Part shown: one piece after another, positions 50,750 to 59,787 of the stretch
How positions within the stretch are numbered: position 1 is the first letter of the stretch
Layout: the number at the start of each line of letters is the position of its first letter
Origin: an uncultured Lachnospiraceae bacterium
GTDB lineage: Bacteria; Bacillota; Clostridia; Lachnospirales; Lachnospiraceae
Direction: 5' to 3'
Length of the DNA: 64,000 nucleotides
Assembly: GCA_910584915.1 (NCBI GenBank)
Contig: CAJUDM010000026.1
Location: forward strand, 6,003 to 70,002
Position numbers and translations under genes: made by a program
The notes under the pieces: model-generated
Seen by the model: the letters and a program-made list of their open reading frames with translations, nothing else
Databases searched by the model: none
Told to the model about the DNA's origin: nothing

Positions 50750-50848
50750 TGTTGTATCCTGAAGTTCAGTTTGTCTGCTTTGCATATCCGGCGGATCGCC
50801 ATTTATTTCAAAGCGAAAACGAAAAGAAATAAAAAATTAGGAGGTGAG

Positions 50849-50893
50849 ATGCCGTTGAGGGTCGTTTATGGGACACTTATTGTGTTAGGGTAG
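50849..50893 (+). CDS. Putative 14-residue ORF upstream of recA
   Basis: AGGAGGTGAG (50839-50848), close to a full anti-Shine-Dalgarno match, directly precedes ATG 50849 and the short frame MPLRVVYGTLIVLG ending TAG at 50891-50893. It ends 18 nt before the recA -35 box. The ribosome site is the only evidence. Confidence 0.3.
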   Translation: MPLRVVYGTLIVLG

Positions 50894-50911
50894 AGAAAGA
50901 TAAAATAAATC

Positions 50912-50958
50912 TTGACAGAAGAGAACGCTTGTTCTAATATAGATTCAAACGAATGTTC
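50912..50958 (+). promoter_or_regulatory. recA promoter with two LexA (SOS) boxes
   Basis: TTGACA (50912-50917), a 17-bp spacer and TAATAT (50935-50940) form the promoter. A perfect GAAC-N4-GTTC LexA/DinR box (50923-50934) fills the spacer. A second box with one mismatch (AAAC-N4-GTTC, 50947-50958) lies at the expected start of transcription. SOS induction of recA-recX is the expected consequence. Confidence 0.9.
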
Positions 50959-50990
50959 GGACTGTCAACAGAAAAGAAAGGATATGAAAT

Positions 50991-52073
50991 ATGGATAACA
51001 GTGAAAAATTGAAAGCATTGGATGCGGCGATCGCTCAGATTGAAAAACAGTACGGAAAAGGAACCGTGATGAAGCTCGGCGATCCGTCGGCGCAGATGAA
51101 TATAGAGACGATACCGACGGGCTCTTTAAGCCTTGACCTGGCGCTGGGGCTGGGGGGGATTCCGAAGGGAAGGATCGTGGAGATCTACGGACCGGAATCG
51201 AGCGGCAAGACCACCGTGACGCTGCATATGATAGCGGAAGTGCAGAAGCGCGGCGGCATTGCGGGCTTTATTGATGCGGAACATGCCCTGGATCCGGTCT
51301 ATGCGAAAAATATCGGTGTGGATGTGGATAATCTGTATATTTCCCAGCCGGACTGCGGAGAGCAGGCTCTGGAGATCACAGAGACCATGGTGCGTTCCGG
51401 CGCTGTGGACATCATCGTGGTGGACTCTGTGGCGGCGTTGGTGCCGAAGGCGGAGATAGACGGGGAGATGGGAGATTCCCATGTGGGCCTGCAGGCGAGG
51501 CTGATGTCCCAGGCGCTCAGGAAGCTTACCGCGGTGATCAGTAAATCCAATTGTACTGTGGTTTTCATCAACCAGCTCCGTGAAAAGGTCGGCGTGATGT
51601 TCGGCAATCCGGAGACCACCACCGGCGGCCGGGCCCTGAAATTCTATTCCTCGGTGCGCCTGGATGTGAGAAGGATAGAATCCCTGAAGCAGGCCGGTGA
51701 GGTGATCGGTAACAGGACCAGGGTGAAGGTCGTAAAAAATAAGATCGCACCTCCGTTTAAAGAGGCGGAGTTTGATATTATGTTCGGGGAAGGCATTTCC
51801 CGTGTGGGAGATATCCTGGACATTGCGGCGGGCATCGATGTGGTGAATAAGAGCGGGGCGTGGTATGCCTATGAAGGAAATAAGATAGGACAGGGGAGAG
51901 AGAATGCCAAACAGTATCTGAAGGATAATCCGGCAGTCTGTGAAGAGATCGAAAACAAAGTCAGAAAGCATTTTTCGCTGACTGAGGGCGATGCGGAAGC
52001 GGGACTTGAGGAAGGATCTGAGGCGGCGCCAAAGGCTGCAGAAAAGGCTTCAAAAAAGAAAGCTACAGAGTAG
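50991..52073 (+). CDS. recA: Recombinase RecA
   Basis: A 360-residue DNA strand-exchange ATPase and LexA co-protease. Walker A is GPESSGKT (residues 67-74), and Walker B is IIVVDSVAALVPK. The L1/L2 loops are around EIDGEMGDSHVGLQARLMSQ and GNPETTTGGRALKFYSS. The Lys/Ala/Glu-rich C-terminal tail is typical. AAAGGA precedes ATG 50991. It is followed after 12 bp by recX, the usual pair. Confidence 0.98.
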   Translation: MDNSEKLKALDAAIAQIEKQYGKGTVMKLGDPSAQMNIETIPTGSLSLDLALGLGGIPKGRIVEIYGPESSGKTTVTLHMIAEVQKRGGIAGFIDAEHALDPVYAKNIGVDVDNLYISQPDCGEQALEITETMVRSGAVDIIVVDSVAALVPKAEIDGEMGDSHVGLQARLMSQALRKLTAVISKSNCTVVFINQLREKVGVMFGNPETTTGGRALKFYSSVRLDVRRIESLKQAGEVIGNRTRVKVVKNKIAPPFKEAEFDIMFGEGISRVGDILDIAAGIDVVNKSGAWYAYEGNKIGQGRENAKQYLKDNPAVCEEIENKVRKHFSLTEGDAEAGLEEGSEAAPKAAEKASKKKATE

Positions 52074-52085
52074 AAAAGGCGGAAG

Positions 52086-52700
52086 ATGCAGGAAGAAAAT
52101 ATTGTAACAGGTATCACAGCGCTGTCTAAAGGGCGCTATAAGGTCGATATCGACGGTCAGTTCCGGTTTGTATTGTATAGGGGCGAGCTTCATACTTATC
52201 ATATTGTACAGGGCGAAAAGATCTCGCCGGAATCTCTGGAGGAGATCCTGACGGAGGTTCTTCCGAGACGGGCAAAGCTGCGCAGTATGAATCTGTTAAA
52301 GAGTCGGGAATATACCGAATATCAGATCAGGGAAAAGTTAAAACAGGGATTTTACCCGGCGGCTGCGATCGATGAGGCGGTGGAATATATCAGATCGTAC
52401 CATTATATTGATGACAGGCGGTATGTGAAGGATTATATCCTTTATTACAGCGAGAGCAGAAGCCGGGGGAGGATAGAGCAGGATCTGATGCGGAAAGGAA
52501 TCGGCAGGGATCTGATCAGTGCGGTATATGAGGAAGAACTGGGGGAAGAGAAACTGCCGGATGAGATCCGGCTGATGGAGAAACTACTGGAGAAAAAAAA
52601 TTACAGAAGTGAGAGCGCCGATTACCGGGAAAAGCAGAAAATGGGAGCATTTTTGTACAGAAAAGGGTTTTCTTTGGACAATATAGCGAAAATACTTTGA
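52086..52700 (+). CDS. recX: Regulatory protein RecX
   Basis: A 204-residue RecX family protein that binds and modulates RecA filaments. Repeated three-helix modules are visible: LLKSREYTEYQIREKLKQGF, YIRSYHYIDDRRYVKDYILY and KMGAFLYRKGFSLDNIAKIL. It starts 12 bp after recA and shares its SOS promoter. Confidence 0.9.
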   Translation: MQEENIVTGITALSKGRYKVDIDGQFRFVLYRGELHTYHIVQGEKISPESLEEILTEVLPRRAKLRSMNLLKSREYTEYQIREKLKQGFYPAAAIDEAVEYIRSYHYIDDRRYVKDYILYYSESRSRGRIEQDLMRKGIGRDLISAVYEEELGEEKLPDEIRLMEKLLEKKNYRSESADYREKQKMGAFLYRKGFSLDNIAKIL

Positions 52701-52747
52701 TTTTATATCAGTTAATGTACAGCAATGTACAGCATTTGTGAAAGTGC

Positions 52748-52776
52748 TTGACATAATACCTTTTTTTGTTTAGAAT
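52748..52776 (+). promoter_or_regulatory. Promoter of rny
   Basis: TTGACA (52748-52753), a 17-bp spacer and TAGAAT (52771-52776). Just upstream AATGTACAGC is directly repeated (52713-52732). Confidence 0.75.
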
Positions 52777-52876
52777 TGAAGTGTTGTAAATATGCTAATT
52801 AGGATGTCCGCTGCATAAACAGACATTCTATGATAGATTTGTACAATGAAAACTGAATAAGGAGGTGCTCCTGTAC

Positions 52877-54424
52877 ATGCTTGATGTCATTATAGCGGTA
52901 TTGGTGACTCTTGTCGTTGCTGTTCCCGTATCTGCTTATGCAGCGATCAACTATCGCAAAAAGGTAGTGGAATCCAAGATCGGAAGTGCGGAGGAAAAGG
53001 CAAGGGAGATCATCGATGAAGCTTTGAAGACTGCTGAGACGAAGAAGCGTGAAGCACAGCTCGAGACGAAGGAAGAGTCCATTCGCGTAAAAAATGAACT
53101 GGACAAAGAGATCAAAGAGCGAAGAGCGGAAGCGCAGCGCTATGAACGCCGGGTACAGCAGAAGGAAGAGAACATCGAGAAAAAGGCCGATGCCATTGAG
53201 AAAAAAGAAGCAAGCCTTGCTGCGAGGGAAGATCGTTTATCGAAGCAGCGGGAGGAAGTTTCAAAGCTGAACGAGCAAAGATTACAGGAACTGGAGAGAA
53301 TCTCTGGATTAACCTCTGAACAGGCAAAGGAATATTTACTGAAAATTGTTGAAGATGAAGTGAAACATGAGTCCGCGGTTATGATCAAAGAAATGGAAAC
53401 CCGGGCGAAGGAGGAAGCAGACAAAAAAGCAAAGGAATATGTTGTCACTGCCATTCAGAAATGCGCAGCTGACCATGTTTCGGAAACTACGATATCTGTT
53501 GTACAGCTTCCGAATGACGAGATGAAGGGAAGGATCATCGGCAGGGAGGGTAGAAATATCAGGACCCTCGAGACGATGACAGGGGTGGATCTGATCATTG
53601 ATGATACACCGGAAGCAGTCATCCTTTCCGCATTCGATCCTATCAGGAGGGAAGTGGCGCGTATTGCCCTTGAAAAACTGATCGTCGATGGCCGTATACA
53701 TCCGGCCAGGATCGAGGAGATGGTTGAGAAGGCGCAGAGAGAAGTCGATGTAATGATTAAGGAGGAAGGTGAAGCGGCAACTCTGGAAGTCGGAGTGCAT
53801 GGTATTCACCCGGAACTTATCAAGTTGCTTGGTAAGATGAAGTTCAGAACAAGCTATGGACAGAATGCCCTAAAGCATTCCATTGAAGTTGCACAGCTTT
53901 CCGGGCTGCTTGCGGCGGAGATGGGGCTGGATGTCAGGATGGCGAAAAGGGCAGGACTTCTGCATGATATAGGCAAGGCAGTGGATCATGAAATGGAAGG
54001 TTCCCACATACAGCTTGGCTCCGAACTTTGTAGAAAGTATAAGGAATCTGCAACCGTAATTAATGCGGTGGAATCTCATCACGGCGATGTAGAGGCACAG
54101 TCTCTCATTGCGTGTATCGTACAGGCGGCTGATACCATTTCTGCAGCCAGGCCAGGTGCGAGAAGAGAAACCCTTGAGACATATACGAGCAGACTGAGAC
54201 AATTAGAAGAAATCACAAACAATTTTAAAGGCGTAGATAAATCTTTTGCTATTCAGGCGGGTAGAGAGATTCGGGTAATGGTAGTTCCAGAGCAGATATC
54301 TGATTCTGATATGGTTCTGCTTGCAAGGGATGTTTCCAAGAAGATAGAAGCTGAACTGGAATATCCCGGGCAGATCAAAGTCAATGTGATCAGAGAAAGC
54401 CGCGTAGTTGATTATGCAAAATAA
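52877..54424 (+). CDS. rny: Ribonuclease Y
   Basis: A 515-residue membrane-anchored endoribonuclease that starts mRNA decay. It has an N-terminal hydrophobic helix (VIIAVLVTLVVAVPVSAYAA), a long charged coiled coil (~30-200), a KH domain (MKGRIIGREGRNIRTLE) and an HD domain (RAGLLHDIGKAVDHEMEGSH). ATG 52877 follows AAGGAGG with wide spacing; the GTG at 52865 lies inside that site. It has its own promoter and terminator. Confidence 0.96.
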   Translation: MLDVIIAVLVTLVVAVPVSAYAAINYRKKVVESKIGSAEEKAREIIDEALKTAETKKREAQLETKEESIRVKNELDKEIKERRAEAQRYERRVQQKEENIEKKADAIEKKEASLAAREDRLSKQREEVSKLNEQRLQELERISGLTSEQAKEYLLKIVEDEVKHESAVMIKEMETRAKEEADKKAKEYVVTAIQKCAADHVSETTISVVQLPNDEMKGRIIGREGRNIRTLETMTGVDLIIDDTPEAVILSAFDPIRREVARIALEKLIVDGRIHPARIEEMVEKAQREVDVMIKEEGEAATLEVGVHGIHPELIKLLGKMKFRTSYGQNALKHSIEVAQLSGLLAAEMGLDVRMAKRAGLLHDIGKAVDHEMEGSHIQLGSELCRKYKESATVINAVESHHGDVEAQSLIACIVQAADTISAARPGARRETLETYTSRLRQLEEITNNFKGVDKSFAIQAGREIRVMVVPEQISDSDMVLLARDVSKKIEAELEYPGQIKVNVIRESRVVDYAK

Positions 54425-54437
54425 GTACATGAAAATG

Positions 54438-54474
54438 AAGCCCTGCAGTGCATTGCTGCAGGGCTTTTTTGTGC
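54438..54474 (+). terminator. Terminator of rny
   Basis: AAGCCCTGCAG (54438-54448) and CTGCAGGGCTT (54460-54470) pair perfectly and are followed by a T-run. Confidence 0.92.
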
Positions 54475-54644
54475 TATTTACCTTAAAAATGTGGAGTTTC
54501 GGCTTTTATTTTTTATGGTTTTTCTATTGCCCTGCTTTATCGTATTGTAGTAAAATGTCAGGAGTGGATTATTGTATACAATGATACTTTCGGTATCAAA
54601 AACCCATATGATGAAAATAACAGAGGATATGGAGAGGAGACGTT

Positions 54645-55934
54645 ATGAAGACATTTCAGGAGATGAGCAGGCAGGAACTGGAAGAGCAGCGCAGTAAGCT
54701 GACAGCTGCATTTGAGGAGATCAGGGCAGAGGGGTTAAAATTGGATATGTCCAGAGGAAAGCCGGCGCCAGAGCAGCTTGACACCGCGATGCCGCTCATG
54801 GATGTTTTGAACTCTGAATCCGTTTTGCAGACAGAGAGTGGTGTGGACTGCAGGAACTACGGTATCATGGACGGTATACCGGAAGTAAAAAGGCTGATGG
54901 CGGATATGCTTGACACAAAACCTGAAAATGTTATCGTGGACGGGAATGCCAGCCTGTCGCTTATGTTTGACGCGGTATCACATTCCGTGACTCACGGCGT
55001 GTGCGGAAGCACTCCCTGGTGTAAGCTTGACAAGGTGAAGTTTTTGTGTCCGGCTCCCGGTTATGACAGGCATTTTAAGGTGACGGAATATTTTGGGATC
55101 GAGATGATCACGATACCGATGACAGAGAACGGACCGGATATGGATCTGGTGGAGAAGTATGTGAAGGAGGATGCCTCTGTGAAGGGCATCTGGTGCGTAC
55201 CGAAATATTCCAATCCGCAGGGATATACCTACTCGGATGAGACAGTGAGGCGCTTTGCGGCGCTTGAGCCGGCGGCGGAAGATTTCAGGATCTACTGGGA
55301 TAATGCCTACTGTATCCATGATCTGTATGAAGATAAGAGTGACGAACTTCTGGAGATTTTCACGGAATGTGAGAAGGCCGGGCATCCTGACCTTGTGTTT
55401 GAGTTTGCCTCCACATCCAAGATCAGCTTTGCGGGAGCAGGTATCTCGGCAGTGGCGAGTTCCGCCAGAAATCTGGACTGGTTTAAAAAGGTCATGACAG
55501 TGCAGACGATCGGCCCGGATAAGGTCAATCAGCTTCGCCATGCGAGATATTTTAAAAATAAGGAGGGACTGAAGGCGCAGATGATGAAGAATTCCGCGCT
55601 GATCCGCCCGAAGTTTGAGCTGGTGCTCGGAATGCTCAAGGAAGAACTGGACGGCCTCGGTATCGGCAGGTGGACGAATCCGGTGGGCGGATATTTTATT
55701 TCTTTTGATGCAATGGAAGGCTGTGCGAAGGCGATCGTTGCAAAATGCAAGGAGGGAGGGATGGTGCTAACCGGGGCTGGCGCGACTTATCCCTATGGCG
55801 TGGATCCAAAAGACAGCAATATCAGGATTGCACCGTCTTACCCCTCTCTGGCGGAGATGAAGGAGGCGACGAAGCTGTTCATACTGTGCGTGAAGTTAGT
55901 CAGCATTGAGAAGCTGCTGGAAGGGGCGGAATAA
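54645..55934 (+). CDS. Aminotransferase class I/II (aspartate aminotransferase, type Ic-like)
   Basis: A 429-residue PLP enzyme. It opens with LDMSRGKPAPEQLD and has NYGIMDGIPEVKRLMADML, IWCVPKYSNPQGYTYSDETV and the lysine region FASTSKISFAGAGISAVASS (the PLP lysine is probably in STSKISFAG). This matches the MocR/AspC-like group now classed as type Ic aspartate aminotransferases. Substrate is inferred from family only. GGAGAGG precedes the start. It is monocistronic. Confidence 0.86.
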   Translation: MKTFQEMSRQELEEQRSKLTAAFEEIRAEGLKLDMSRGKPAPEQLDTAMPLMDVLNSESVLQTESGVDCRNYGIMDGIPEVKRLMADMLDTKPENVIVDGNASLSLMFDAVSHSVTHGVCGSTPWCKLDKVKFLCPAPGYDRHFKVTEYFGIEMITIPMTENGPDMDLVEKYVKEDASVKGIWCVPKYSNPQGYTYSDETVRRFAALEPAAEDFRIYWDNAYCIHDLYEDKSDELLEIFTECEKAGHPDLVFEFASTSKISFAGAGISAVASSARNLDWFKKVMTVQTIGPDKVNQLRHARYFKNKEGLKAQMMKNSALIRPKFELVLGMLKEELDGLGIGRWTNPVGGYFISFDAMEGCAKAIVAKCKEGGMVLTGAGATYPYGVDPKDSNIRIAPSYPSLAEMKEATKLFILCVKLVSIEKLLEGAE

Positions 55935-56002
55935 GATTCGAAACGGAAGAAAATATGAAGCGAAGAGGTCACATATAAAACAGGAAAGGTGCAGGGAAAA
56001 CT

Positions 56003-56554
56003 ATGTCGGAAGAATTCAAACGCCTTGAGCGGACGCTCGTACAGAATGGAAAAATCATCGATTACTACCAGGACACGGTGCAGGTTCCCAACGGAAATGT
56101 GGTAAAATGGGATTTCATCGGACATAAGGGGGCGGCGGCGATGCTGGCTGTCAGGGAGGACGGAAAGCTTCTCATGGTGCGCCAGTGGCGAAACGCGCTT
56201 GACCGGTATACGCTGGAGATCCCTGCGGGCGGCAAAAACAGCATCGACGAGCCCACGGAGACGGCGGCAGTCCGCGAACTGGAGGAGGAGACTGGGTATA
56301 TTGCGGGAAAAGTGCAGTTTCTGCTCAGTATTTATACGACAGTGGCGTTTTGTAATGAAAAAATCGATATCTATCTGGCGAGGGATTTGAAGAGGCGGGA
56401 GAGCCAGCATCTGGACGAGGACGAATTTATCGATGTGAAGGCGTGCGGCCTGGACGAACTCGTACAGATGATCTATGACGGGAAAATTGAGGATTCCAAG
56501 ACAGTCAGTGCCATTATGACATATAAGAGCATGCTGATGGACGGGAGACTGTGA
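56003..56554 (+). CDS. nudF: ADP-ribose pyrophosphatase, Nudix family
   Basis: A 183-residue Nudix hydrolase. The Nudix box is seen in AGGKNSIDEPTET and AAVRELEEETGYI, and the upstream segment MVRQWRNALDRYTLEIPAGG is typical of ADP-ribose pyrophosphatases. It likely cleaves ADP-ribose to AMP and ribose-5-phosphate. It precedes spoIIM and xerD, a gene order seen in several Clostridia. Confidence 0.9.
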   Translation: MSEEFKRLERTLVQNGKIIDYYQDTVQVPNGNVVKWDFIGHKGAAAMLAVREDGKLLMVRQWRNALDRYTLEIPAGGKNSIDEPTETAAVRELEEETGYIAGKVQFLLSIYTTVAFCNEKIDIYLARDLKRRESQHLDEDEFIDVKACGLDELVQMIYDGKIEDSKTVSAIMTYKSMLMDGRL

Positions 56555-56585
56555 GAGGGCAGCCCAGGGTGCAGCGAGTGTCTGG

Positions 56586-56681
56586 TTGATGCCGGACGGG
56601 GCACATTGGGCGGCCATTTGATGCCAGAAAGAGTACATTGGGTGCCCGGTTGATTAAGGCAGACGGCACACGCTGTTGCAG
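56586..56681. repeat. Degenerate 32-bp tandem repeat, three units
   Basis: TTGATGCC (56586), TTGATGCC (56618) and TTGATTAA (56650) start three successive 32-bp units that share ACATTGGG and CCGGT-type segments, the third being the most diverged. It is non-coding, between nudF and spoIIM. Confidence 0.6.
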
Positions 56682-56773
56682 CGGGCTGCGCTTTGGCGGG
56701 ATATACTGTTGTCCGGGCATATAAACGGGGACTTCTTCATATATTGAATGGAGTACAGAGGAAGTCCACATAT

Positions 56774-57430
56774 ATGGTTGGAGAAAGACTGAAATTACGA
56801 AAAACAGAAAATATCTTTCGACTGTTTCGGGAAAATGATGAGGCGGAGCAGATGGCAAGGCTGTTGTATACACTGCTTTTTGGATTTTTTGCCGGGATCC
56901 TGGGTATGATCTTAAAGCAGGAAAGCCTGCTCTATCATACGGGCTTTTTGGACAGCTATACGTTGAGCCCGGTGAAGTATCTGGATCCCGATACAAAGAA
57001 ACTTTTAGTCACGATATTCATGCAGCGGATCGGGATGGCTGCCCTGCTTGTCATCCTGTCGACGACCTATCTGGGATGTGTGGCGGTTTATGCCTATCAG
57101 ATCTGGAGCGGGCTGGCAATGGGGATTCTGGCGGCGGGCAGCATGATACGTTATGGCATGAAGGGAATCTGGCTGATCGTTGGAAGCCTTCTGCCGCAGC
57201 AGCTTATTTTGATACCGGCCTTTCTGATGCTGTCAGTGAAATGCTGCGGATTGTGCAGGATCATGTATTTCGGAGGAGTATCAGGCGGCTTTACGGGGAG
57301 GGACAGAGGAAGGTTTGTCATCAGAAAGGGAATGCAGATGACGGCGTCCATTGCGATGATCGTTGCGGGATGTTTTGTGGAAGCATATATCAATCCGATG
57401 ATACTGAAATTTGTACTGCGGCTTTTTTAA
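56774..57430 (+). CDS. spoIIM: Stage II sporulation protein M
   Basis: A 218-residue polytopic membrane protein of the SpoIIM family. In sporulation SpoIIM joins SpoIID and SpoIIP in the septal peptidoglycan machinery that drives engulfment of the forespore. Segments include LLYTLLFGFFAGILGMILKQ, STTYLGCVAVYAYQIWSGLA and GSLLPQQLILIPAFLML. ATG 56774 follows AGAGGAAG. An in-frame extension to 56693 covers repeat-derived DNA and is rejected. Confidence 0.9.
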   Translation: MVGERLKLRKTENIFRLFRENDEAEQMARLLYTLLFGFFAGILGMILKQESLLYHTGFLDSYTLSPVKYLDPDTKKLLVTIFMQRIGMAALLVILSTTYLGCVAVYAYQIWSGLAMGILAAGSMIRYGMKGIWLIVGSLLPQQLILIPAFLMLSVKCCGLCRIMYFGGVSGGFTGRDRGRFVIRKGMQMTASIAMIVAGCFVEAYINPMILKFVLRLF

Positions 57431-57510
57431 GATTGCGTTGCTTTTCCTAAAAAAATATACTATGATAAAAAATATACTGTTGTGATAGTTTTGAGGGAAA
57501 GGTGCGGCGC

Positions 57511-58383
57511 ATGGAACGGGAAATTGAATCTTTTATTGCATATCTGCACAATATTAAGAAGACGTCCCCCAACACGGAGATGTCCTACAGACGCGATCTG
57601 ACAAAGATGCGGATCTATCTGGAAGTGACGGCGGGCTCTCCGGCTGTGCATGAAGTGACGAAAGAGAATCTGAAAAAATATTTGGCTTATATGGAGCGCA
57701 GGAAATATAAGGCTTCCACGATATCCAGGAGCATCGCCTCCATGAAGGCGTTTTATCATTATCTGCTGAAAAACGGAAAAGTATCAGAGGATGTATCCGC
57801 CTGCCTGAAAGCGCCGAAGGTGGAGCGGAGAGTACCGGATGTCCTGTCGGCGGAGGAGACGGAGCGTTTGCTGGAGGGACCTTCCGGGGATTCCGATAAG
57901 GAGATCAGGGACAGCGCGATGCTGGAGCTTTTGTATGCCACAGGCATCAGGGTGTCGGAGTTAATTCGGTTGAGGCTTTCAGATATCAATATGCATATGG
58001 GATATATCATCTGCAGAGAAGGCGGTAAGGAGAGAATGATACCTTTCGGCAGCCGGGCAAGGGAGGCTGTGCAGCGTTATCTCAGGAAGGCAAGGGACCG
58101 CATGATGACGAATGAAGCAGGGGATGTCCTGTTTGTCAACTGCAAAGGGGCGCCCATGAGCAGGCAGGGATTCTGGAAGATCGTAAAGCACTACGCAAAA
58201 AAAGCAGGGATCACAAAGGACATTACGCCCCATACGCTCCGCCATACCTTTGCCGCGCATATGGTGGAAAACGGTGCGGATTTAAAGAGTGTACAGGAAA
58301 TGTTAGGGCATTCGGATATTTCGACTACGCATATGTATTGCAGCATACATAAAAACGATGATGCCATGGTGAAAGATCTGTGA
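57511..58383 (+). CDS. xerD: Tyrosine recombinase XerD
   Basis: A 290-residue tyrosine recombinase that resolves chromosome dimers at dif. Catalytic residues are visible: Arg in YATGIRVSELIRL, Lys in REGGKERMIPFGS, His-x-x-Arg in HTLRHTFAAHM, His in EMLGHSDIS and Tyr in STTHMYC. The N-terminal SAM-like domain covers ~1-90. ATG 57511 follows AAAGGTG. Its place after spoIIM supports the housekeeping Xer assignment rather than a phage integrase. Confidence 0.93.
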   Translation: MEREIESFIAYLHNIKKTSPNTEMSYRRDLTKMRIYLEVTAGSPAVHEVTKENLKKYLAYMERRKYKASTISRSIASMKAFYHYLLKNGKVSEDVSACLKAPKVERRVPDVLSAEETERLLEGPSGDSDKEIRDSAMLELLYATGIRVSELIRLRLSDINMHMGYIICREGGKERMIPFGSRAREAVQRYLRKARDRMMTNEAGDVLFVNCKGAPMSRQGFWKIVKHYAKKAGITKDITPHTLRHTFAAHMVENGADLKSVQEMLGHSDISTTHMYCSIHKNDDAMVKDL

Positions 58384-58460
58384 GAGATACAGGAGCATAA
58401 TATTCGGGGAAGAGATATAAAACCAATCATACAAAGCAGACAACCGGAAGGAACAGAAGA

Positions 58461-59735
58461 ATGAAAAAAAGACCTTTTATCACAAAAAATCAGGCGGAGG
58501 AGATCGCAAAAGAGTATCCTACGCCATTTCATATCTATGACGAGAGGGGGATCAGGGAGAACGCCAGGGCAGTAAAGGAAGCTTTTTCATGGAATCGTGG
58601 ATTTCGTGAATATTTTGCTGTAAAGGCGACACCCAATCCCTATCTGATGCAGATCCTGGCGGAGTACGGCTGCGGAGCAGACTGTTCCTCCATGACAGAG
58701 TTGATGTTAAGCGCGGCGATCGGACTGTCCGGAGAACAGGTGATGTTTTCTTCCAACGATACGCCGGCGGAAGAATACGCTTATGCAAACGGGATGGGAG
58801 CGATCATCAATTTAGATGATATCACCCATATTGACTTCTGTGAGGAGGCATGCGGCGGAAAACTGCCGGAGACTATGAGCTGCCGCTACAATCCGGGCGG
58901 TGTATTCCAGATGAGCAACGGTATCATGGACAACCCCGGTGATTCCAAATACGGCATGATGCCGGAACAGATGACAGAGGCTTACCGGATCCTGATGAAA
59001 AAGGGCGTGAAGCATTTCGGGATCCATGCTTTTCTTGCAAGCAATACTGTGACAAACGAATATTATCCGGTGCTGGCGCAGCAACTGTTTGAACTGGCGG
59101 TAAAACTGAGAGAGGAGACAGGGGCTCATATCGCGTTTATCAATCTCTCAGGCGGTGTCGGAATTCCCTACAGTCCGGATCAGGAGCCAAATGATATCTA
59201 CAGGATCGGAGAAGGCGTAAGACAGGCTTATGAAAAAGTCCTGGTTCCCGCAGGGATGGATGATGTAGCGATCTACACGGAGATGGGGCGGTTTATGATG
59301 GGACCCTACGGCGCCCTTGTGACAAAGGCGATTCATGAGAAGCATATCCACAAAGAATATATCGGGGTGGATGCCTGTGCCGTGAATCTGATGCGCCCTG
59401 CCATGTACGGGGCATATCATCATATCACGGTGCTCGGAAAGGAGGATGCCGCCTGCGATCACATGTATGATGTGGCGGGATCCCTGTGCGAGAACAACGA
59501 CAAGTTTGCCATAGACAGAATGCTGCCGGAGATTGAGATGGGAGATTATCTTTTCATCCACGATACCGGAGCGCACGGATTTTCCATGGGATATAACTAC
59601 AACGGCAAGCTGCGCTCGGCTGAACTTCTGTTAAAGGAGGACGGCGGCGTGAAACTGATCCGCCGGGCGGAGACGCCAAAGGATTACTTTGCAACCTTTG
59701 ACGGGCTGGATATCTATAAAAAACTGGATATATGA
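58461..59735 (+). CDS. lysA: Diaminopimelate decarboxylase
   Basis: A 424-residue PLP-dependent fold-III decarboxylase making L-lysine from meso-diaminopimelate. The PLP lysine is in EYFAVKATPNPYLMQ. The Gly-rich phosphate loop is in FINLSGGVGIPYSP, and the C-terminal part has EMGRFMMGPYGALV and LCENNDKFAIDR (Cys in the active-site SLCEN). Length is normal. A lysine riboswitch would not fit in the 77 bp before it and is not seen. Confidence 0.93.
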   Translation: MKKRPFITKNQAEEIAKEYPTPFHIYDERGIRENARAVKEAFSWNRGFREYFAVKATPNPYLMQILAEYGCGADCSSMTELMLSAAIGLSGEQVMFSSNDTPAEEYAYANGMGAIINLDDITHIDFCEEACGGKLPETMSCRYNPGGVFQMSNGIMDNPGDSKYGMMPEQMTEAYRILMKKGVKHFGIHAFLASNTVTNEYYPVLAQQLFELAVKLREETGAHIAFINLSGGVGIPYSPDQEPNDIYRIGEGVRQAYEKVLVPAGMDDVAIYTEMGRFMMGPYGALVTKAIHEKHIHKEYIGVDACAVNLMRPAMYGAYHHITVLGKEDAACDHMYDVAGSLCENNDKFAIDRMLPEIEMGDYLFIHDTGAHGFSMGYNYNGKLRSAELLLKEDGGVKLIRRAETPKDYFATFDGLDIYKKLDI

Positions 59736-59787
59736 TATCCCGTTCTCATATGGGGGCGTACGCGATGCGTGCTGACACAGGTTTATG

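Noticed and set aside
49613..50785. 390-codon minus-strand ORF opposite the RsiV-like gene
   Set aside because: It is Ile/Val/His-rich as expected from the complement of acidic Tyr/Asp codons, and has no ribosome site.
58384..58460. Lysine riboswitch before lysA
   Set aside because: The spacer is only 77 bp and no conserved aptamer core is present.
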